Made by a program: the position numbers and the translations under genes. A DNA stretch of 64,000 bases, taken from Desulfocucumis sp964643075. GTDB taxonomy: Bacteria > Bacillota > Desulfotomaculia > Desulfotomaculales > Desulfocucumaceae. Positions 58,456 through 64,000 of this stretch are shown here, one piece after another. Numbering within the stretch: the stretch's first letter is position 1; each line of letters starts with the position of its first letter. The DNA lies in contig CAZXQO010000018.1 in the NCBI GenBank assembly GCA_964643075.1, positions 1 to 64,000 of the forward strand, given 5' to 3'. The notes beneath the pieces were generated by a model. The model worked only from the letters and a program-made list of their open reading frames with translations, was not told the origin of the DNA and searched no databases.

Positions 58456-59526
58456 TTACATTCCCGGGCCGTTTACCCCGGCATCTTCGAAGGTAAGCAT
58501 TTTACCGATGACCTGTGCCGCCGATTCCACTATATTCATCGCCAGCGCAGCTCCGGTGCCTTCACCCAGACGAAGGTTTAAATTCAGCAAAGGATTGAGC
58601 CCCAATTCTTCCAGCATAAATTGGTGCCCGTATTCCAGGGAGCGGTGCGCCGCAATCATATACTCAACGGAACTGGGCGCCAAAGCTTTGGCCAGCAGCG
58701 CTCCGGCAGTGGAAATAAACCCGTCAACCACTACGGGCACCCTGTGATAAGCCGCACCCAGGATTATTCCCGCGATGCCGCCGATCTCGAAGCCCCCCAC
58801 CTTGGCCAGTACATCCACAGGATCCTTGGCGTCCGGCCGGTTAATGTCAATGGCTTTTTCAATGGCCCGGATTTTGTTTTCAAGAGCTTCGTCGCTGATT
58901 CCTGTTCCCCTGCCGGTAACCTCGCGAACCGGACGTCCCGATAGTACGGCCAAAATAGCACTGCTGGGAGTGGTATTGCCAATCCCCATATCCCCTGTGG
59001 CCAATAGTTCGACGCCGTCACGAGCCAGATTGCCCGCGATCTCAATGCCGCTCTCCAGTGCCCGCTGGGCCTGCTCACGGGTCATCGCCGGCCCCCGGGC
59101 CATATTGCGGGTTCCGTAGTCAATTTTATAGGAAAGGATTTTTTCCTCATTCACGAGTTTACTCAGATCAGTGGCGACTCCCATGTCCACCACCACCACC
59201 CGGGCCCCGGCCACTGCCGCAAGTACGTTGATGGCGGCTCCACCCAGCACAAAGTTTTGCACCATCTGGGGAGTAACCTCCTGGGGAAAGGCGCTTACCC
59301 CTTCACGGACAATACCGTGATCCCCCGCCATGGTAACAACGACTTTCCTTTTTACGGAAGGCTTCAGGGTTTCTCTGATGCCTGACAGCTGTTCCGCCAG
59401 AACTAAGAGCTCGCCCAGGCTTCCCCGGGGAATCGCCAGCCGGTTTAAATAGTTTTTGGCTTTCCGGCGCCATTCCCGGCTTACCGGTTTGATATCAGGA
59501 ATCACTTTATAAAGTTCGGAACCCAT
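58456..59526 (-). CDS. cobT: Nicotinate-nucleotide:dimethylbenzimidazole phosphoribosyltransferase CobT
   Basis: 356 residues. Activates a benzimidazole lower ligand to its alpha-ribazole phosphate. The family segments LAIPRGSLGELLVLAEQLSG, GDMGIGNTTPSSAILAVLSG, and LRLGEGTGAALAMNIVESA with the catalytic glutamate are intact. It overlaps cobS by 25 bases and precedes the Bza-like genes, so ligand activation and tailoring are encoded together. Confidence 0.97.
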   Translation of the reverse strand: MGSELYKVIPDIKPVSREWRRKAKNYLNRLAIPRGSLGELLVLAEQLSGIRETLKPSVKRKVVVTMAGDHGIVREGVSAFPQEVTPQMVQNFVLGGAAINVLAAVAGARVVVVDMGVATDLSKLVNEEKILSYKIDYGTRNMARGPAMTREQAQRALESGIEIAGNLARDGVELLATGDMGIGNTTPSSAILAVLSGRPVREVTGRGTGISDEALENKIRAIEKAIDINRPDAKDPVDVLAKVGGFEIGGIAGIILGAAYHRVPVVVDGFISTAGALLAKALAPSSVEYMIAAHRSLEYGHQFMLEELGLNPLLNLNLRLGEGTGAALAMNIVESAAQVIGKMLTFEDAGVNGPGM

Positions 59527-60308
59527 TTTAAGACCTCCTGTAAAATAAATGTATTTGTTATGATCAAGTCAGATTTCGTAAATATGACCAGCAGCACCGC
59601 CAGGGTCAGCACTTCAATACATTCATTGGCAGCCCCCAAGGTGTCTCCCGTTATCCCCCCGATTCTTTTAGCAATATACCATTCCAGCAACGCGGTTCCG
59701 GCCAGAACCGCAATCAGCAGGATCAATCCGTGGTAACTGAGCAAAAACAAAGTCAAAAGCACAACGGTTAACGAGTTATAAAACATTTCACGAAAACCCA
59801 CATGGACTGTAAAGCCCCCGGTTCCCCCAGTGGAGCGGGCATACGGATAAAAGGCCGCGCCATAGACCTGGGACCAGCGGCCCAACGCAGTGGCCAGGAT
59901 TAATGCCACTCCCTGCATGGCTGCAGGTATTTGTCCCAACAGCACGAATTTTGTCAGCACCACTAAGACGCCTGCGGTAACTCCGTGAGAACCGACCCGG
60001 CTGTCCCTCATTATTTCCAGCATGCGTTCCCGGGGCCTCCCGCTGAATAGCCCGTCGGCGGCATCCATCAAACCGTCCCCGTGCAAATTCCCGGTTATGA
60101 TGATCAGGAATGCCAAAGCAGCGAGATTGCACACCGGAGGCGCAAAAACGCAAGAAGCTAACGCATGTAAAGCAGCAGCGCAGGCTCCCAGCAGTAACCC
60201 GGCCAGAGAAAAAAATGCCATGGAGCGGGCCAGCTTTTTTTCATCCACATTGCCCCGGACTGTGACCGGTATTTTCGTAAGAAATTGAACTGCCAGTAAA
60301 AATTCCAA
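59502..60308 (-). CDS. cobS: Adenosylcobinamide-GDP ribazoletransferase CobS
   Basis: 268-residue membrane protein with about six helices, joining alpha-ribazole phosphate to adenosylcobinamide-GDP. The HGDGLMDAADGLFSGRPRER and EIMRDSRVGSHGVTAG motifs are diagnostic. It follows the permease gene by 37 bases and overlaps cobT. CobS and CobT together complete nucleotide loop assembly. Confidence 0.97.
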   Translation of the reverse strand: MEFLLAVQFLTKIPVTVRGNVDEKKLARSMAFFSLAGLLLGACAAALHALASCVFAPPVCNLAALAFLIIITGNLHGDGLMDAADGLFSGRPRERMLEIMRDSRVGSHGVTAGVLVVLTKFVLLGQIPAAMQGVALILATALGRWSQVYGAAFYPYARSTGGTGGFTVHVGFREMFYNSLTVVLLTLFLLSYHGLILLIAVLAGTALLEWYIAKRIGGITGDTLGAANECIEVLTLAVLLVIFTKSDLIITNTFILQEVLKWVPNFIK

Positions 60309-60345
60309 GGTTGGACTACCCCTTTAAAAGAAATGTCCCCAATAA

Positions 60346-61704
60346 TTAGTCCCTCACTCCGGCAGAAGGCTTGGCTACAAGGGGCGCCTGTTTTGTTTTC
60401 ACTGCTACATGGTAAACCAGTACGCTCACCAGAAGACTCAGGAAGTAGCTGATGTCAGCTCCCCCCAGATAGTTTTTGGCGACAGGGCCAACGTAAAGAA
60501 CCGAACTCATAAAAGGTATAGAGATTAACACACCGCAGAGAAACGAAAAAATTCCAATCCATCCTTTGGGCTCGTCTTTTCGCCAGGGGTTGGCCTTGTG
60601 ATAATAAAAGTCGCTCAGCACCACGCCCAGCCAGGGAGCGATCCAGTAAGAAAGCAGGAGCAGGAAATTGGTATAGGTTTGGGCCAGTTTACCGCTGCCA
60701 AAAGATATGATCAGCGCGCCCAGGCCGGCGGTCAGAAGAGCTGAAGCCCACCGTTTCAGGGGGAGGCCCATGGCCAGGGCCGCAAGTCCCCCGCTATAAA
60801 TGGCTATGACATTATTCGGCAGAATACTGAAAATTACAGTAATCAGGGCCGGTATGGTGAACACGCCCATGAGCCTGGCAATGAAATCCATGGGTCCTGT
60901 TTGCATACCTAATGTCGCTGTCAAAGCGCCCAGAATTTGCAGCCAGATACAAACGGAAACGGCTCCCCAAAAAGAAAACTGCCAGAGTTTTTTCTTTGAG
61001 GTATTTTCCGGAAGATACCGGGCATAATCCGTGCCGATGGGACAGTAGCTAATCTGGTAAGAAAACGCGACGGCAATGGCGAGAATAAACATCCCCAAAT
61101 TGAACCCACCTGCTCCGGGAACGGAATGGCTCATAATTGCAGGCAGGTTATGCACGGTTATCACAAACATGGCGAGAAAAAGCACGCCCATAACCACTGA
61201 CATCCACTGGGCAAAGACATGGATGAAGTTATAGCCGTACACGGCAACAAGCAGAGTAACGGCAACGATCAACAATAAAGAAAAATGATAGCTCAAAGGC
61301 AAAATCTTTTGCAAAGCCATAACGGCAAGGACCAGATTTACTCCCAGCCAGCCGATGTTATTCACTAAATTTAAAAATGATAATCCGAATACTCCCGTCT
61401 TCCCGAACGCCCTTTTGCTGGCGGGAATCAGAGGCTGGCCCAATTCAGCACCGATGGAAGAACTTAAGGCCAGTAAAGCCGCTCCGATAATATTGCCGAT
61501 GATAATTGCCAGGATAGCGTACTTTAAGGATAACCCGAATTCAATCCCCAGAAAACCGGTAAACCAGGTGACCACGTTCAGATTGATGGCAAACCAGATG
61601 GTAAACATTTGCCCTGGCCGGCCGTGCCGTTCCTCTTTTGGGATCGGTTCAACGCCATAAGGCTCCACTTCTAAAACTTTTTCCTGATACGCTGTTTCTT
61701 GCAT
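60346..61704 (-). CDS. NCS1-type permease (CodB-like), first gene of the bza/cob operon
   Basis: 452 residues, about twelve hydrophobic helices. The cytosine/purine/allantoin permease fold is recognisable: MFTIWFAINLNVVTWFTGFL in helix 1, NNIGWLGVNLVLAVMALQ, and YCPIGTDYARYLPENTSKKK between helices. The substrate in most NCS1 proteins is a nucleobase or hydantoin. Being the first gene after a cobalamin riboswitch and before cobS/cobT, it may import a benzimidazole or another lower-ligand precursor; this is inferred only from context. The ATG has AGGGGGG seven bases upstream. Confidence 0.85.
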   Translation of the reverse strand: MQETAYQEKVLEVEPYGVEPIPKEERHGRPGQMFTIWFAINLNVVTWFTGFLGIEFGLSLKYAILAIIIGNIIGAALLALSSSIGAELGQPLIPASKRAFGKTGVFGLSFLNLVNNIGWLGVNLVLAVMALQKILPLSYHFSLLLIVAVTLLVAVYGYNFIHVFAQWMSVVMGVLFLAMFVITVHNLPAIMSHSVPGAGGFNLGMFILAIAVAFSYQISYCPIGTDYARYLPENTSKKKLWQFSFWGAVSVCIWLQILGALTATLGMQTGPMDFIARLMGVFTIPALITVIFSILPNNVIAIYSGGLAALAMGLPLKRWASALLTAGLGALIISFGSGKLAQTYTNFLLLLSYWIAPWLGVVLSDFYYHKANPWRKDEPKGWIGIFSFLCGVLISIPFMSSVLYVGPVAKNYLGGADISYFLSLLVSVLVYHVAVKTKQAPLVAKPSAGVRD

Positions 61705-61727
61705 GGTTTTCCCCCCTTGAAATTTTT

Positions 61728-61763
61728 AAAAAACAAAAAAACCCACAACCCAATTGGGTGTGG
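61728..61763 (-). terminator. Riboswitch-controlled terminator before the permease gene
   Basis: CCACACCCAA and TTGGGTTGTGG form a stem followed on the minus strand by TTTTTTTGTTTTTT. It lies between the cobalamin riboswitch and the permease start (61704), so B12 would stop transcription here. Confidence 0.8.
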
Positions 61764-61817
61764 ATTTTACCATCATCCTCACCTTAGCTAGCCTATACTC
61801 GAGGCAGCATAGTAATT

Positions 61818-61962
61818 CTACAGGCAGGTCTCCTGACTCAGGTTCATCGCTTCATTGCCCCTTCCCCCTAAGCGGAGTGGCATTAGCAACAGCTTCCCCT
61901 TACAGTGGCGGGTCCGTCCAGGAATCTCACCTGGTTCCCTATTCTCCCTTGCGGGCACCTGT
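61818..61962 (-). ncRNA. Cobalamin riboswitch
   Basis: Minus-strand landmarks: GGGAACCAGGTGAGATTCC (with GACGGACCCGCCACTGTAAG following) and the B12 box GAGTCAGGAGACCTGCC near the 3' end. This is the classic B12-element fold. It precedes a terminator and the permease-cobS-cobT-bzaC-bzaD-bzaE operon, so the whole operon is expected to be repressed when cobalamin is plentiful. Confidence 0.93.
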
Positions 61963-61992
61963 AAAATAAAATATGATAACTGTTCAATTAGC

Positions 61993-62021
61993 ATAATATA
62001 GTAAACATTTTAAACTGTCAA
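61993..62021 (-). promoter_or_regulatory. Sigma-A promoter of the riboswitch operon
   Basis: TTGACA (62016-62021), 17-base spacer, TATTAT (61993-61998), about 30 bases before the riboswitch. Confidence 0.8.
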
Positions 62022-62073
62022 GCCACGCCATTCCCGGAACATCGTCCATTATAACAACCCGTTAATGGGTGAA

Positions 62074-62966
62074 CTATTCTCCGCAACTCTCCCCCTCATG
62101 CTGCTTAAACCTAACGAAAAACGTTGTCCCATTTGAACCGGTTTCTATTTCAATTTTCGCATTATGCCTGGCGGCAATACTATAACATACAGCCAGTCCC
62201 AAACCTGTACCATTTTCTTTCGTAGTAAAGAAAGGTGTTCCCAGCTTTGCACATACATCCGGTTCGATTCCTTTACCTTGATCCTGCACAGCTACAACTA
62301 TCTCATTGTTATCTGAAAACGTTCTTATCGTGAGTCTTCCGCCAGGGGACATTACTTCTAATCCATTGCGAACGAGATTTAATATAAGCTGTCTTATTTC
62401 TTTCTCATCAAGCGATAGGTCGGGAACCTCTTCCAGATCCATTGTTATATATTTATCGGCTAGCATTGCATCTGCCTGGAGCAATGGAAATATCGTTTTG
62501 ATAATTACATCAAGTTTCTGCATCTTATATTCTACAACCCTGTTTTTAGCCAATGAGATAAAATTTGTAATTATTGAATTAGCCCTGTCAAGCTCTTCTA
62601 TCATTAAATCAAGATGTTCCTTATCTTTGGTATATTCTTCTTTGTAACCTAGTAATTGCAGAAAACCCCGCACAACGGTCATCGGGTTTCTAATTTCGTG
62701 GCCGATGCCGGCAGCCATTTCTCCTGCCAGATTCAGTCTATCTAAACGTGCCCTTTCTTGTTCCGCCCGCTTACTCTCGGTAATATCACGACTGTCTGTC
62801 TGATCATATCCAGCATGTTGTCGGTAATTCGACGAAAGCGTGCTTCGCTCTCACGTATTACCTCTTCTCCCCGCTTGCCTTCTGCTTGCTTTCCGGGCAG
62901 GGTTTGCCCGTAGGCATTATTAAGGCTCAACAAGCAGCGAATAACCGCCAGTTGAGCCTTCTTCAC
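62074..62966 (-). pseudogene. Decayed PAS sensor histidine kinase
   Basis: The 3' part (62074-62718, 214 residues) has a good kinase core: H-box GIGHEIRNPMTVVRGFLQLL, N-box LILNLVRNGLEVMSPGG, and G boxes VQDQGKGIEPDV and GTGLGLAVCYS. Upstream, a second frame (62742-62966) ends with a PAS start ESEARFRRITDNMLDMI, and the PAS exit RDITESKRAEQERARLDRL follows in the kinase frame. About 100 residues of the PAS body appear deleted and the frame shifts at the junction near 62795. The kinase fragment could still be expressed but has lost its sensor. Confidence 0.65.
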
Positions 62967-63026
62967 ACATAAAACTTCTGATCTACCCCTTTGAGAACCT
63001 TCCCCACTTGTAATACAAGCTACAGT

Positions 63027-63431
63027 TCATATGGTATATCTATGACCAGGCTGCTGCTGGTACGCCGTCTGGACATTTGTCCAGGACGGATTCTGGTGAA
63101 ACTCTCCGCTGCCCTTAATGGTTTGCAAGGCATTGGACAGTTCGCCCATGCGGGACTGAATTCTGCCCAGCACGTAGGATGCCATATCCAAACGCTCGTT
63201 AATAGTCTGGTTTAGCTGCTGGGTGGCCTGGGCTACATGTACGGCAGTATTTCTGGCATTCTGTGCCGCATTAACGGCTCCCTGCAGGTTACCGGAGTTG
63301 ATGGACATGATAATTTCATCACAGGCAGTTACCAAGGCATTGGAATTAGACATAGCCCTGCTAGTCTCATTCATTAGCATCTGGCCGTGGCGTACGGCAT
63401 GTTGCAGGAACGGATTGATCTGTTGATGCAA
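63027..63431 (-). CDS. Conserved-looking helical protein, function unknown
   Basis: About 134 residues, almost all helical, with strong heptad character (VTACDEIIMSINSGNLQGAV; NAARNTAVHVAQATQQLNQT region; IQSRMGELSNALQTIKGSGE). The TTG at 63431 follows GGAGGTG by six bases, so it is preferred to the ATG at 63458. No signal peptide or catalytic motif. The C-terminus (SWTNVQTAYQQQPGHRYTI) is unlike the helical part. It could be a coiled-coil or spore-associated protein; I cannot name a family. A RepB element follows 30 bases upstream. Confidence 0.6.
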   Translation of the reverse strand: MHQQINPFLQHAVRHGQMLMNETSRAMSNSNALVTACDEIIMSINSGNLQGAVNAAQNARNTAVHVAQATQQLNQTINERLDMASYVLGRIQSRMGELSNALQTIKGSGEFHQNPSWTNVQTAYQQQPGHRYTI

Positions 63432-63461
63432 GCAATTCACCTCCACTAATTTATACATAAG

Positions 63462-63608
63462 CTAGTACTACAGCGTAAACTAAAAGTTAGCGGAGCCATG
63501 GGGACAGTTCGAGCGCTTCCGAAGCGCAGCGAAGGACCGAAGGGAAAGCGATGGAACCGTCCCCATGGCGTAGCGGGCATAGTTAGCAATATTACGCTGT
63601 AGTACTAG
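63462..63608. mobile_element. RepB (MITE-like) element, intact reference copy
   Basis: 147 bp with 17-bp perfect inverted ends CTAGTACTACAGCGTAA and TTACGCTGTAGTACTAG. The palindromic core has GAGCCATGGGGACAGTTCG and GATGGAACCGTCCCCATGG arms around GCGCTTCCGAAGCGC. CTAG at both tips may be the duplicated target. No ORF. The flanking gap 63609-63953 shows no gene. Confidence 0.88.
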
Positions 63609-63953
63609 TATTATATAATTTTGATTGTTTATGTATCGTCGGAAAAATAATTTTGAGGCAAGTGGGGACGATTCTTAAACCTTCCCTATTTGCTACTGGT
63701 TAGATTTTTCAATTGGATAAAGTGGCTGGGATTATGGTAAACTTAAATTAAACGTCCTCCCCGGACTTTGCGTTAGACATGACACCCTGCTTATGAAACA
63801 TTCCGTTGCTCTAATCCCGTACTGGCATTAAAAGACTGGGTAACAGGACATAACCTGCTGGCTTCGGTTTACGCGACAAACTATTTCCGATAAAAATTCA
63901 AGGCAACTTAAAACATACTGAAATTAAAATTGTTTAAAAAAGGGGAATGAAAA

Positions 63954-64000
63954 ATGGCGAAAGTATGCGTGCATTTAGCAACTGGATTTGAAGAGTTGGA
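63954..64000 (+). CDS. DJ-1/PfpI-family protein, 5' part only
   Basis: Begins ATGGCGAAAGTATGCGTGC and encodes MAKVCVHLATGFEELE before the window ends. The V-x-x-x-LA-x-GFEE-E pattern is the N-terminal strand and catalytic-glutamate segment of the DJ-1/PfpI (YajL-like) family. An AGGGG site lies upstream. Only 16 codons are visible, so the length and exact subfamily cannot be judged. Confidence 0.75.
   Translation, partial: MAKVCVHLATGFEEL

Overview
The window reads as chromosome of a Gram-positive, spore-forming, sulfate-reducing member of the Peptococcaceae (Desulfotomaculum/Pelotomaculum type). Three things point there: a dissimilatory sulfite-reduction locus (dsrA, dsrB, dsrD, dsrC, dsrN, and dsrMK without dsrJOP), sporulation and germination genes (spo0F, sleB, ypeB), and the Bacillus-like backbone order pyrG - spo0F - fba - tal - rho - rpmE - prfA - prmC - ywlC - mntP - ywlE - rpiB - glyA. 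Most genes lie on the minus strand. No tRNA, rRNA, CRISPR array or intact transposase gene was seen.

Layout. 0-25.6 kb is the housekeeping backbone, read right to left from argS. Interleaved are a VapBC pair, a NicO-type metal transporter, a LysM/M23 peptidase, a radical SAM protein, a YIP1 protein, SppA and a 54-residue XapX protein. 25.8-28.9 kb holds a Phd/PIN toxin-antitoxin pair and an Lrp/AsnC regulator-aminotransferase operon behind a T-box leader. 28.9-31.1 kb is sleB-ypeB. 31.2-43.4 kb is the dsr region, with a ferredoxin, a TPR protein, a YkgJ-type cysteine-cluster protein, an FmdB-type zinc ribbon and two DVU0298/HEAT-like paralogues that bracket the dsr genes. 43.6-53.6 kb carries hsp20, glnS, a class V fructose-1,6-bisphosphatase, a radical SAM/SPASM peptide maturase with a cysteine-rich tail, a DUF169 protein, an MBL-fold hydrolase and an ADP-forming acyl-CoA synthetase.

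53.9-62.0 kb is the most coherent accessory system. One cobalamin-riboswitch-controlled operon encodes an NCS1-type permease, CobS, CobT, an O-methyltransferase (BzaC-like, fused to DUF2284) and two B12-binding radical SAM proteins (BzaD- and BzaE-like). This is the tailoring half of anaerobic benzimidazole (lower ligand of B12) synthesis plus lower-ligand attachment. The ThiC-like enzyme that makes the starting 5-hydroxybenzimidazole (BzaA/B/F) is absent here, and a permease sits where it might be expected. The right end has a decayed PAS histidine kinase, an unidentified 134-residue protein, a MITE-like element and the start of a DJ-1/PfpI gene.

A second theme is a dense set of short palindromic repeats. 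I separate six families: RepA (about 51 bp, GGGGACACACC...GGAATGTCCCC), RepB (147-bp MITE-like, 17-bp inverted ends), RepC (59-bp perfect palindromes), RepD (GTGCGACA...TGTCGCAC), RepE (7-bp tandem TGACTCC) and RepF (ACAGCCTGT...ACAGGCTGT). They sit in most intergenic gaps, are nested in each other, interrupt a T-box leader, and have been absorbed in frame into coding sequences (prmC, the bzaE-like gene, the 3' end of a DVU0298-like gene). All calls come from reading the sequence; no database search was run.
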